DNA of 64,000 nt, from contig CAOHYA010000001.1 of the NCBI GenBank assembly GCA_948288625.1, forward strand, positions 434,001 through 498,000, read 5' to 3'. The number at the start of each line of letters is the position of its first letter. Position 1 is the first letter of the stretch. A model generated the notes under the pieces. The model had not been told where the DNA came from, made no database searches, and saw only the letters and a list, made by a program, of their open reading frames with translations. The stretch is from an uncultured Candidatus Saccharibacteria bacterium. Its GTDB lineage: Bacteria > Patescibacteriota > Saccharimonadia > Saccharimonadales > Saccharimonadaceae. Positions 50,318 to 57,776 of this stretch are shown piece after piece. The translations under genes were made by a program, and so were the position numbers.

Positions 50318-51523
50318 TTGTATCACGATACGGAACGGTTCATGAGAGGCCTTGGCGGTCTCTTCATGGTAGTCATTGCTGCATTCGTTCTGCTGCCGAT
50401 ATTCCTGTTGAGTTTCAATACCATGTTCGACAGCCTGAGAGATCCCCAAGAGGACGTCGCTTCTTCCGAAAGGGGAAGCGAGTATTCCGAAATGATTTCC
50501 GACCCGCCAGACGCTACACGTTGGTGGGACCCGAGTGACTGGGATTTCACTCCCGCGGAGGAAGAGCAAGAATCCGAAGCGGAGTCGGCGCAAGTCGAAA
50601 CAGCTCCCGAACCACTGCCCGTAGAAGATGAGCCTCGGTCGGAAGCGACCAAGGGTGATCAAAGCGAGGGTTTCCAACCGCCTGCTTTCGATTTTTCAAT
50701 TCTTCTCTGGGTGGCGGGTGCCGGTCTAGTGATCGGGCTCGGCATCTCAGCGGTACGCATCGCGCTCATGTTCCGACGATTCCGCAAGGAAACGTTGAAG
50801 GAATTGGGTGTCGCAAAGCTCGATCGTTCCACGGTCACGATGCTCAGACAGGAAGCGGACAAGGTGTTCGTCAGACTCTACGAGCAAATGCCGTACGCAA
50901 AAATACAGTTGGAAGAGGCCGTAAGCGGCATTCCGATCTGGAATATCAAGCGGGACTACGACAAGGAGTTCGGCGCCATCGAATCTTCGTGGCAAGAGCT
51001 CACCAGAAAGCTCGTTTCGTATCAAGAGACGCTCGTACTGTACGGACGTCGCTGGTACCGGTTCGGCACTTTGGTGATGTACGCTCGTAGTTTCAAGGAG
51101 GTATGGGACGGACTCAAGGGTGTGGAGCGTAAGTACGAATCACTCCTCGAGCAGGCTCGTAAGGATTTGCTTGACACGACGTACGACGGGCTAAAAGCAC
51201 GGTACACAACGGCACGGATTTCATTGAACGAGCATGCTTCCCGTACGAACAGCGGTTCTTTCACTGATAAGGTCTCCTCTCGATTGACGGTCACGACTCT
51301 CGATCGGAAGCTTGAGCATGTCGCTGGCATGATTCAAGCCGGAAAGCCGACCAGAAAGGTACATCGTGACCTTTCGGCATTGGAAAGTGAGATCAACGGC
51401 TTGGTGACTGTGCCGCAGAAAAAGCCCTCGGCTGTTCCTGTGAAGTATCTCAGTCCCACGTACATCGCCTCCCGGCCTGTAGTGATGAAAACCGATGACT
51501 ACGAGTACGACGAATTCATGTAA
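50318..51523 (+). CDS. bitopic membrane protein with coiled-coil cytoplasmic part, 401 aa
   Basis: First helix GGLFMVVIAAFVLLPIFLLSF, then an acidic external stretch of some 85 residues (EEEQESEAESAQVETAPEPL), a second helix SILLWVAGAGLVIGLGISAVRIALMF, and about 250 helical residues with long heptads (LKGVERKYESLLEQARKDLLDT). A TTG at 50318 follows GAGGAGGAG closely and is taken as start; the ATG at 50342 is the alternative but lies far from the site. No family recognised. GC-rich codons, own promoter and two hairpins downstream. Confidence 0.7.
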   Translation: MYHDTERFMRGLGGLFMVVIAAFVLLPIFLLSFNTMFDSLRDPQEDVASSERGSEYSEMISDPPDATRWWDPSDWDFTPAEEEQESEAESAQVETAPEPLPVEDEPRSEATKGDQSEGFQPPAFDFSILLWVAGAGLVIGLGISAVRIALMFRRFRKETLKELGVAKLDRSTVTMLRQEADKVFVRLYEQMPYAKIQLEEAVSGIPIWNIKRDYDKEFGAIESSWQELTRKLVSYQETLVLYGRRWYRFGTLVMYARSFKEVWDGLKGVERKYESLLEQARKDLLDTTYDGLKARYTTARISLNEHASRTNSGSFTDKVSSRLTVTTLDRKLEHVAGMIQAGKPTRKVHRDLSALESEINGLVTVPQKKPSAVPVKYLSPTYIASRPVVMKTDDYEYDEFM

Positions 51524-51559
51524 TAGTTAAGACACCTATCGTCCTGTTTATCACAGGTG

Positions 51560-51615
51560 CCGGATACGTAACTCCGGCTTTAACCTTTGCCCTCTAATCC
51601 TAGAGGATGAAGGTT
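51560..51615. terminator. two hairpins between convergent genes
   Basis: CCGGA/TCCGG (51560-51577) is followed by AACCTT...CCTCT/AGAGG...AAGGTT (51582-51615). They close the 401-aa gene on the plus strand and ndh on the minus strand. Confidence 0.55.
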
Positions 51616-51618
51616 GGA

Positions 51619-52797
51619 TTATTCCTGAGCCTTCGGTGTTGCCGTGTAATAATACTCTTCTTTGATTTTTTGCGCCCGCCATACGCCAAGGGCTTGGCCG
51701 AATGGCAATATGTCGCTATAGCCGACGAAATCAGCCGCGCTCCGTACCAACGAACCTAACCGGCCGCCGAAGCGGATGTTCTTATATTCAAAGATCGCCC
51801 AGTTCTCACCCACCGGTACGACGACTGGAGGTAACTTTGCTACGTACTTCTTCTTCGAAGTACCTAAAATATGTTTGGCGACGAAAATGCCATCATGGAG
51901 GGCGGTTTGTGCCAAGCCGCTCCACTGTGTGAAGGCGTTGTCACCAATGACGTAGATATCTTTATCGGCACGTAAATGCGCATCTACGACCACTTTACCG
52001 TTCTTGGAAAGCTCGAACTGGTCGGCGTTCGCCGCGAAGAACGGGTTATTGGCTACACCTGATGTCCAAATGACCGTATGGCTTTTGATAGGCTTGCCGC
52101 TGACAATCAAACTATCGACGGTTTCTTCTTCGACTTTCTTGTTAAGTTCGACGTGCACGTGGAGTTTCTTCAGGCGGGCTGCGACCAAAGCGCTGGCCTT
52201 TTCCGACATACGAGGCAATACTCGGGGAGCGGCTTCGATGATACTAATGTTGATGCGTGGTTGATGTTGACGGTAATGGTTCTTGAGGTGTTTCAAGTAC
52301 GTACCAAGCGCTGAAGCGAGTTCTACGCCAGTTGGACCGGCGCCGACGATGAGGAAATCTTTATCGGCACCATCGGGCTTTGAAAATTCTTCGAGCAGGT
52401 GTTGCTTGAGGCGCGTGATCTCATCGTACGACTTGATACCGTACGCAAAGTCGTTCAACCCAGGAATGCCAAAGTATGTCGTTACCGACCCAAGAGCGAG
52501 AATAAGTTTATGGTAGGTATGTACGGCGCCGGAAGCGGTTGTGATGGTTTTCGCTGCCTTATCCAGTTTGGTAACTGGGTCGATGATGACATTTATGTTG
52601 TCGTGATCGGCGAAAATTTCACCGAGCGGAATCCATGACTGTAAGTGGCTATGACCGGTGGCCGTACCGTAGAGGGCTGGATAGTATTGGAAGTCGGGCT
52701 TGTCGGTAATAAGGGTAATGTGGACATTCTTCTTTTTGGCTAACGTGAGCGCGGCCTTGACGCCGCCGAAGCCGCCACCTACGATGGTAATCTGCAT
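51619..52797 (-). CDS. ndh: type II NADH dehydrogenase (NDH-2)
   Basis: A 392-residue membrane-associated flavoprotein that oxidises NADH and reduces quinone without pumping protons. The FAD site is VGGGFGGVKAALTLAKK (6-22), the NADH site VGAGPTGVELASALG (about 150-164), and the second FAD contact DIYVIGDNAFTQW with QTALHDGIFVAKHIL after it. The short C-terminal part DFVGYSDILPFGQALGVWRAQKIKEEYY would be the membrane-binding end. It would feed quinol to the Cyo oxidase encoded 2 kb away. Leadered gene. Confidence 0.93.
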   Translation of the reverse strand: MQITIVGGGFGGVKAALTLAKKKNVHITLITDKPDFQYYPALYGTATGHSHLQSWIPLGEIFADHDNINVIIDPVTKLDKAAKTITTASGAVHTYHKLILALGSVTTYFGIPGLNDFAYGIKSYDEITRLKQHLLEEFSKPDGADKDFLIVGAGPTGVELASALGTYLKHLKNHYRQHQPRINISIIEAAPRVLPRMSEKASALVAARLKKLHVHVELNKKVEEETVDSLIVSGKPIKSHTVIWTSGVANNPFFAANADQFELSKNGKVVVDAHLRADKDIYVIGDNAFTQWSGLAQTALHDGIFVAKHILGTSKKKYVAKLPPVVVPVGENWAIFEYKNIRFGGRLGSLVRSAADFVGYSDILPFGQALGVWRAQKIKEEYYYTATPKAQE

Positions 52798-52863
52798 AAT
52801 TGAATCCTGTTTATGTTTTGAACTATACCCGTATAATAGGGGTAAACGGGTGAATAATCAAGC

Positions 52864-52902
52864 TAAAAAATACCTCGCCCGATGATACGTTCAGGGGCGA
52901 GG
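52864..52902 (-). terminator. intrinsic terminator of the 30-aa gene
   Basis: On the minus strand CCTCGCCC pairs with GGGCGAGG around a 14-base loop, followed by TATTTTTTAG; it starts seven bases after the stop. Confidence 0.9.
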
Positions 52903-52908
52903 CATTCA

Positions 52909-53001
52909 CTATGCTTTTTGTGATTTAAGCTTGAGTGATTTTGCTTTCTTTTTGAGCATACGCTTACGAGCGGCGCCGTGCCAGTTCTTGTGTTTAGCCA
53001 T
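52909..53001 (-). CDS. tiny basic protein, 30 aa (ribosome-associated type)
   Basis: Thirty residues, MAKHKNWHGAARKRMLKKKA followed by KSLKLKSQKA, with 12 Lys/Arg. The small size, the MAKHK start and the KRMLKKK core resemble very small ribosomal or ribosome-associated proteins (THX- or AURKAIP1/COX24-like), but an exact family cannot be fixed. A strong intrinsic terminator directly behind and a start preceded by an A/T-rich region support a real transcript. Confidence 0.6.
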   Translation of the reverse strand: MAKHKNWHGAARKRMLKKKAKSLKLKSQKA

Positions 53002-53075
53002 GGTTATCCAATTAGTTTATTAGTAATTGAAATCATTATAACAGATACCACTGGGTTTGGCTAACCCCGTTTTGC

Positions 53076-53081
53076 TATACT
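53076..53081 (+). promoter_or_regulatory. -10 box of yaaA
   Basis: TATACT eight bases before the ATG at 53090; no Shine-Dalgarno, leaderless start predicted. The GTG two codons earlier lies inside the spacing and is rejected. Confidence 0.55.
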
Positions 53082-53089
53082 AAGTGAAT

Positions 53090-53869
53090 ATGCCGCTGAC
53101 TATTCTCCTTCATTCATCAAAAACAATGGTATTTACGCCACCTACTCGTGCGCTTACGACGCCTATATTCGAGGCATCCTCTCAGGAGCTGACAGACTAT
53201 CTGCAAGAGCTCACGATCGAGCAATATATAAAAAACATGCATATTTCTGAAAAGCTCGCTACGGAAGTTGAAGAAACGTACCTGACTCGCCTCGATATGC
53301 CACTGTCGGCCGCAGCGGAGACCTTTCGTGGTGATATCTATAGCGGGTTGCGTGCCTTAGAATGGACCGACGAAGAAAAAGACTTCGCGCAAAAGTATCT
53401 GAAGATTTTATCCGGGTTATATGGCGTGTTACGGCCTTTTGACGGTATTCAACCGTACCGCCTCGAGCTGGGCTACCGTTTGCCGGATGAACCATACAAA
53501 GATTTATACGGATACTGGGGTGATCGTATCGCCGAAACACTTCCTGTCGACGGCCCGATCATCAACGTGACTTCGGATGAATATGCCAAGGCAGTCCTGC
53601 CCTTTCTCGACCCTTCGCGGCTTATTACGCCAGTATTCTTGACGCAGAAAGAAGTCGGCGCAGAGCCCGTATTTGTCGTGGTGCATGCCAAAATTGCCCG
53701 TGGAGCCTATGCCCGCTGGTTAATTCGGCGCGGCCAGCCGAACGTCGATGGCTTAGAGAAGTTCGACGACCTAGGGTATGCGTATGATGCTGAGCGAAGT
53801 AGCCCTGTGCAGCCGGTGTACGTATGTCGAGACTTCGGCGGCATCGGGTTGAGCCAACGCCTCCATTAA
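53090..53869 (+). CDS. yaaA: YaaA family peroxide-stress protein (UPF0246)
   Basis: A 259-residue member of the YaaA/DUF328 family, which in E. coli limits intracellular iron during peroxide stress and binds DNA. The conserved order is kept: HSSKTMVF near the start, AAETFRGDIYSGLRALEW, LKILSGLYGVLRPFDGIQPYRLELG, LYGYWGDRIAETL, INVTSDEYAKAV and VVHAKIARGAYARWLI. In a bacterium with a terminal oxidase a peroxide defence fits. It overlaps the convergent methyltransferase gene by four bases. Confidence 0.93.
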   Translation: MPLTILLHSSKTMVFTPPTRALTTPIFEASSQELTDYLQELTIEQYIKNMHISEKLATEVEETYLTRLDMPLSAAAETFRGDIYSGLRALEWTDEEKDFAQKYLKILSGLYGVLRPFDGIQPYRLELGYRLPDEPYKDLYGYWGDRIAETLPVDGPIINVTSDEYAKAVLPFLDPSRLITPVFLTQKEVGAEPVFVVVHAKIARGAYARWLIRRGQPNVDGLEKFDDLGYAYDAERSSPVQPVYVCRDFGGIGLSQRLH

Positions 53870-54600
53870 TACGTGGTTTGGTGGTTGAATAACTCAACCC
53901 ACTGGTTGAGATCGAGTCGCGAAGGAGAGATGCCGGGCACGGCGTGTATTTTTTCAAGCGGCATCTTCGCAAGCTTCTTCGGGTCGGAGAAGCAGTCTTC
54001 GGTAAATTTCCGGTAGCCATTGAGCCGTTTCGGATCAACTAACGGGACTTCCCTCTTTACGAGTCCAATGAAGACCGTATCGACCGCCGGGTGAGGCCAG
54101 AAATCAGTTCGTTTCAAAGGTCTTAGTACTTTTACTTCATATTCCGCGCCGATAACCATACCTAACTGGCCGGTAAAGTGGGTGGTATCTGTCGCGACTA
54201 ATTTCTTGCCGAATTGCTTTTGGGTTATCAAATAGGCCGCTTGCGGAGCGGTTGGTGAATTGACAAAGCGTTGAATGATCGGTGAACTCAAGTGAAACGG
54301 GATGTTCGCGAATATTTTATACGGCGTAGTCGGGAGGTCAACTTTCAACGCATCGCCTTTGACAACCGTTACGTTGCCGTACTTTTCCATGTTGATCTTC
54401 AGTAACTCTACGGTTCGGGGCTCGTATTCGATCGCTACGACCGATTTTACTGTTTCTGCAAGTACTGAGCTGATGACACCACTGCCCGCTCCAAAATCAT
54501 ACACCGTATCGGTTGCCTTGAGGTTGGTAAACCGAAGAAGTTCGCGTACTAAATTAGGACGACGGATGAAATTTTGCGAATAATGAGCCAGGCGTTTCAT
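53866..54600 (-). CDS. Erm/KsgA family rRNA adenine N6-methyltransferase
   Basis: A 244-residue SAM-dependent methyltransferase. It starts MKRLAHYSQNFIRRPNLVREL; SAM motif I is VYDFGAGSGVISSVLAE, motif II AIEYEPRTVELLK, and the catalytic motif IV is ANIPFHLSSPIIQRF. NIPFHLSS is the form found in Erm 23S rRNA (A2058) methylases (NIPYHLST), whereas KsgA/RsmA has NLPYNIST. So an Erm-like specificity is favoured, though such proteins can also be housekeeping in little-studied lineages. The ATG at 54600 has GATAAT seven bases upstream; the one nine bases earlier overlaps that box. Confidence 0.85.
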   Translation of the reverse strand: MKRLAHYSQNFIRRPNLVRELLRFTNLKATDTVYDFGAGSGVISSVLAETVKSVVAIEYEPRTVELLKINMEKYGNVTVVKGDALKVDLPTTPYKIFANIPFHLSSPIIQRFVNSPTAPQAAYLITQKQFGKKLVATDTTHFTGQLGMVIGAEYEVKVLRPLKRTDFWPHPAVDTVFIGLVKREVPLVDPKRLNGYRKFTEDCFSDPKKLAKMPLEKIHAVPGISPSRLDLNQWVELFNHQTTY

Positions 54601-54659
54601 TGACTTCATTATCTCATAGGGATGATTACAGCACTAGCTGGAATTTTTGCAAAGGAAAA

Positions 54660-54686
54660 GGGCGCCTAGTTTCAAACTAGACGCCC
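54660..54686 (-). terminator. intrinsic terminator of the LAVTG surface protein gene
   Basis: GGGCG-CTAGTTT pairs with AAACTAG-CGCCC with one mismatch step and a one-base centre. On the minus strand TTTTCCTTT follows. Confidence 0.85.
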
Positions 54687-54727
54687 GTGTGTACACGCCA
54701 CTATATGCGTGCACTTCCTTGACTCAC

Positions 54728-56278
54728 TTACTCGGTTGCGACGACCGGCTGCCGACGACGAGCGATGATCATGCCGGCTGCGCCGAGCACGATCGCACCA
54801 CCAGCGACCCACGCGATCGCGAGAGTACTCGGACCGGTGACGGCCAGGTCTTCATCCGGCTCGTCGGGGGTGTGAACCACCGGAGTGACCGTGGGCGCCT
54901 TGTAGCACAGAAGGTTTGGGTTCTCGGACTGGTAGCCCAGCGGGCCGGGAACCTCGTAGTTCACTTCGAGGGTCGTGAGACCTTCGGGGTGTTCTTCGCT
55001 GATGAACCGGTGCTGGTAGTCAGCCTCGAACACCGCGGTGTGCGAGCCCACTTCGGTAGCGGTCTTGCCCACCTGAGTGGCGTTCTCGACGTGGAAGGTA
55101 ACCACACCGGCGGTGAGGCAGTCCTCCGTCACTTCTCCGGTCACGGACGACTCGCCGCATACGAGCTCGTTCGCGTCCTTCGGTGCCCAGACGAACTGGA
55201 ACGACTTGACGTCGAACAGGTCGTTCGGATCGGCATCGTTCAGTACGACGGTGATCTCCTCGTAACCGAAGTTCCGCGGAATGCCGCCGTCGTAGCCTTC
55301 ACCGACCGGCACGAGCTCCTTTACGCTGCCACTGGCAGAATAGAAGCCCCACTGGCCGTTCTGAGCCGCTTCCAGCAACGCATGGTTCCGTGAGTCGGAC
55401 TCACAGGTCACGGTCGTCGCCGACCCGCTAGCCGTCACCTCTACGGGTTCCTGAGCGGGGGGGTTGCAGCCTTCGCTCGGCGTGGTTGACCACGTCGGGT
55501 TGGGGCCCTTACCGGGCAGCGCTTCATGCAGGAAGGGCGGCTCGTCCGGTTTCTGAGGCTCGAGGAGCCTCTCCGGTACGGCCAGTGCGTCGAAACCTCC
55601 TTGGCTCGCGAATGCGGCGTAGGGTTCACCCTGACCGCACACGAGCTTCTTGGAAGGATCTCCGTACGTGAACGTGCCGATGGCATTGACCATCGTGTCG
55701 ATGGGAACTCCGTTGAGATCCTGAGGCCACGATGGGTTGCCTACGGCCGGCAAGACGTAACTGCGGATGACCGTACGAACTGCGAGTGTGTCACAGAGCT
55801 TCTGACCCAGTTCTCCTCCCGAGACGATGATGATACCCGATACCGTGACCGGATCGAACGTGTATGCGAACACGGGGTTCTGCACACATGTCGGGTAGGA
55901 CGGCGTCTCGGTTTCGGTGGTCGGCTGTTCGGCCTCTTCCGTCTCCTCCGAGCCAGCTTCGTTCGCGTCCTCGACGACCGGCTCCTCGGAAGGAGCGGTA
56001 TCGGTGTACTCTTCGGATGCCGATGGATCGGCGGGTTCGGTCGATTCCTGCGGCGCGGGAGCGGGCTCCTCTGCTGCGGGTTCGTCGGTCGTGGCCGCGT
56101 CGGGATCGGAAGTTGCCTCCTGGTCCTCGACCACCACCACGACATCCGGTTCGGGCGTCGTGACGGTCGGTTCTTCGGCGGCGAACGCTACCGTCCCTCC
56201 GGCGCCGAGCACGAGCATGGTGGTCAGGCCGAAGCCTGCCAGCACCGCTCGCATCGGCTTGGTGCGATTCTGAGACAC
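54728..56278 (-). CDS. LAxTG-type (class E sortase-like) surface protein, 516 aa
   Basis: GTG start after GAGGGGA. A signal peptide (RAVLAGFGLTTMLVLGAGGTVAFA) is followed by an acidic Pro/Glu/Thr-rich stalk to about residue 120. Then come some 340 residues with at least eight cysteines (YPTCVQNP, KLVCGQGEP, EGCNPP, VTCESDS, ELVCGESS, TEDCLTAG, LLCYKAP), and the sorting signal LAVTG with a helix (LAIAWVAGGAIVLGAAGMII) and tail ARRRQPVVATE. LAxTG is the signal of class E sortases, known mainly from high-GC Actinobacteria. Codon use is markedly GC-rich. Transfer from an actinobacterial host is an attractive inference, not shown. Confidence 0.85.
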   Translation of the reverse strand: MSQNRTKPMRAVLAGFGLTTMLVLGAGGTVAFAAEEPTVTTPEPDVVVVVEDQEATSDPDAATTDEPAAEEPAPAPQESTEPADPSASEEYTDTAPSEEPVVEDANEAGSEETEEAEQPTTETETPSYPTCVQNPVFAYTFDPVTVSGIIIVSGGELGQKLCDTLAVRTVIRSYVLPAVGNPSWPQDLNGVPIDTMVNAIGTFTYGDPSKKLVCGQGEPYAAFASQGGFDALAVPERLLEPQKPDEPPFLHEALPGKGPNPTWSTTPSEGCNPPAQEPVEVTASGSATTVTCESDSRNHALLEAAQNGQWGFYSASGSVKELVPVGEGYDGGIPRNFGYEEITVVLNDADPNDLFDVKSFQFVWAPKDANELVCGESSVTGEVTEDCLTAGVVTFHVENATQVGKTATEVGSHTAVFEADYQHRFISEEHPEGLTTLEVNYEVPGPLGYQSENPNLLCYKAPTVTPVVHTPDEPDEDLAVTGPSTLAIAWVAGGAIVLGAAGMIIARRRQPVVATE

Positions 56279-56792
56279 GAAGTCCCCTCTCTTCTTGGTG
56301 GTATATGCAAAAAGTGTAATGAGTCAAGTTTTTAAAGTGGCACAGGTGCCAATCTAAAGACCGGCTCACAATGCATTGTTCAATTATAACATAAATGGAT
56401 TAAAATGTAAATAAGCTCAAGAGGTATACAGAATCTGGTAGGTAAAATGCTTGACGCTTCAACTAATGCTCGATGTATACTAAATACAGTCATGTGAGTA
56501 CTTCCGCTGATTGTGAATCAATCGGCAAAGGATTTTCACCCACAGGCTTATATATGAAGCCACCAATCGATGCCATGCTCACCTTACCCGTTTGGTAAAA
56601 GCGCCCCTGGTAATCGTCACAATTCTAACGTGATATTTGGTAAAAAGGTCCTGCGGTATAAACGGTTCGCACTACCCTCTCCAAATCACTCCTCCAAAAT
56701 CCGTTGCTGATCGATTTCTTGTTCAGCTTTTTTGCGTTACACGTGCGAGATGTAAGGCAGTCAATCAAAATCTTAACCTTTGGAGAATGAAT
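56279..56792. other. 514-bp intergenic region with promoters, no gene found
   Basis: The minus-strand promoter of the LAVTG gene (TTGACT, 16-base spacer, TATACC, near 56303-56330) lies at its left end. A plus-strand TTGACG near 56451 with TATACT 19 bases later could start a long leader for the 56793 gene. A stem GCTGATTG/CAATCGGC lies near 56505-56525. No ORF with protein-like composition is seen; a leader RNA or small RNA is possible. Confidence 0.4.
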
Positions 56793-57044
56793 ATGAATCG
56801 TGAAAATATCAATGAGCAAGTAGCAATTACGCAAATGGGCTTTAAGAAAAACTTATCCGCCTACCCGCGCCGTATGGAATTCCGGGGCACTATGTATGAC
56901 TTCCTCGACGCCGGCCTTCGTTGCCTCGTGAAAACAGGTGGTCACATTGCGGAAATCGTCACGCTTACCGACGGCCAATCTCAATTCCGTTTACGAACGG
57001 ATAACCATGGTGGTAACTGGACTTTGTTGAGCATCGTTCAATAA
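56793..57044 (+). CDS. hypothetical protein, 83 aa
   Basis: A compact soluble protein: helix NINEQVAITQMGFKKNLSAY, then PRRMEFRGTMYDFLDAGLRCLV and a beta hairpin HIAEIVTLTDGQSQFRLRTD ending GNWTLLSIVQ. The ATG at 56793 is chosen because GGAG is seven bases upstream; the frame extends back to 56637 but without protein-like character. The pattern resembles small conserved proteins of Saccharibacteria with no known role; I cannot name it. Confidence 0.65.
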   Translation: MNRENINEQVAITQMGFKKNLSAYPRRMEFRGTMYDFLDAGLRCLVKTGGHIAEIVTLTDGQSQFRLRTDNHGGNWTLLSIVQ

Positions 57045-57122
57045 CGGCCGTTCGCTATGGTGGACTTGGAAGTGCCTCATTCATAGAAAATCACGCTGGC
57101 GCGTGATTTTCTATTGGTTTGG

Positions 57123-57128
57123 TATACT
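57123..57128 (+). promoter_or_regulatory. -10 box of the Nudix gene
   Basis: TATACT seven bases before the ATG at 57136; leaderless start predicted. A palindrome AAAATCACGC/GCGTGATTTT lies just upstream (about 57087-57112) and could be an operator or the terminator of the 83-aa gene. Confidence 0.55.
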
Positions 57129-57135
57129 GTTAGCA

Positions 57136-57627
57136 ATGAAACAATTGAAAGTAATCGGAACTCGGGATGAATCGCTGTCGTATGAGGATAGGCCTACGGT
57201 TAAGGTAGTCATACGGCGTGGCGATGAGGTGTTGGTATTAAACAAAGGTTTGTTACCTGGCGGTGGCGTTGAACCAGGAGAAACGAACGTACAAGCCATT
57301 GAACGTGAGTTACGAGAAGAACTCGGCGTCAGCGTTAAAAATATACAGGAAATAGGCGAAGTAGTTCAGTACAGAGATTTCATACAGAAAAAATATAGTA
57401 TCTACGGGTATGCAGCGGAGTTTGGCGCCTTTGTGTCCGACCCGACGCCTAAGGATAACGGTGAAGCCCAATTCCAGCTACATTGGATGACAAAGGAAGC
57501 TGCTATTGCCTATGTCTCCGGATCTATTGCTATGGTAGAAAGCGTGGTAATGCTCGGCGATGCAATTCAAGGTAGATTGTATAACCTGATGACGTCACTT
57601 ACGCTCGTAAAAGCGATGACGAAATAG
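57136..57627 (+). CDS. Nudix hydrolase, 163 aa
   Basis: The Nudix box is GGVEPGETNVQAIERELREEL (complete, followed by G). The lead-in VKVVIRRGDEVLVLNKGLLPGG fits MutT-like enzymes cleaving nucleoside diphosphate derivatives. After the box, SVKNIQEIGEVVQYRDFIQKKYSIYGYAAEF is a usual third strand. This is the third Nudix protein of the window, apart from the two near 27-31 kb. Substrate unknown. It is followed by a 117-bp inverted-repeat element. Confidence 0.9.
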   Translation: MKQLKVIGTRDESLSYEDRPTVKVVIRRGDEVLVLNKGLLPGGGVEPGETNVQAIERELREELGVSVKNIQEIGEVVQYRDFIQKKYSIYGYAAEFGAFVSDPTPKDNGEAQFQLHWMTKEAAIAYVSGSIAMVESVVMLGDAIQGRLYNLMTSLTLVKAMTK

Positions 57628-57650
57628 AATCGCTTGCTGACAAGGGAAAA

Positions 57651-57767
57651 CGAAAAAGCCCCGCCGTACCATTCGTAAACGGCTTCACTCCAGGTATTTT
57701 TTGGCGTATACGGCCTTAAAATACTTGGGTTGCAGATGTTTACTCGTAGTACGGCGGGGCTTTTTCG
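57651..57767. terminator. 117-bp perfect-ended inverted repeat between convergent genes
   Basis: A 19-bp perfect inverted repeat (CGAAAAAGCCCCGCCGTAC at 57651-57669 and its complement at 57749-57767) encloses a middle pair GTAAAC/GTTTAC. In the centre is a long imperfect palindrome around GTATAC (AAGTATTTTAAGGCC against GGCAAAAAATACCT on the complementary strand). T-runs lie at both outer ends, so it can terminate in both directions. The nested length is unusual for a terminator. Confidence 0.75.
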
Positions 57768-57776
57768 ATTTTGTTA

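Noticed and set aside
50293..50538. 81-codon frame with an ATG just before the 401-aa gene
   Set aside because: It overlaps in another frame, is Arg-rich without pattern, and its start has no ribosome site; GAGGAGGAG belongs to the TTG start.
55526..56335. 269-codon open frame on the plus strand opposite the LAVTG gene
   Set aside because: Arg/Gly/Leu-rich shadow of the low-complexity GC-rich stalk; no ribosome site and no protein-like pattern, whereas the minus frame has signal peptide and sorting signal.
57651..57767. Palindrome considered as an integron attC site
   Set aside because: No GTTRRRY core sites at the ends and no integrase in the window.
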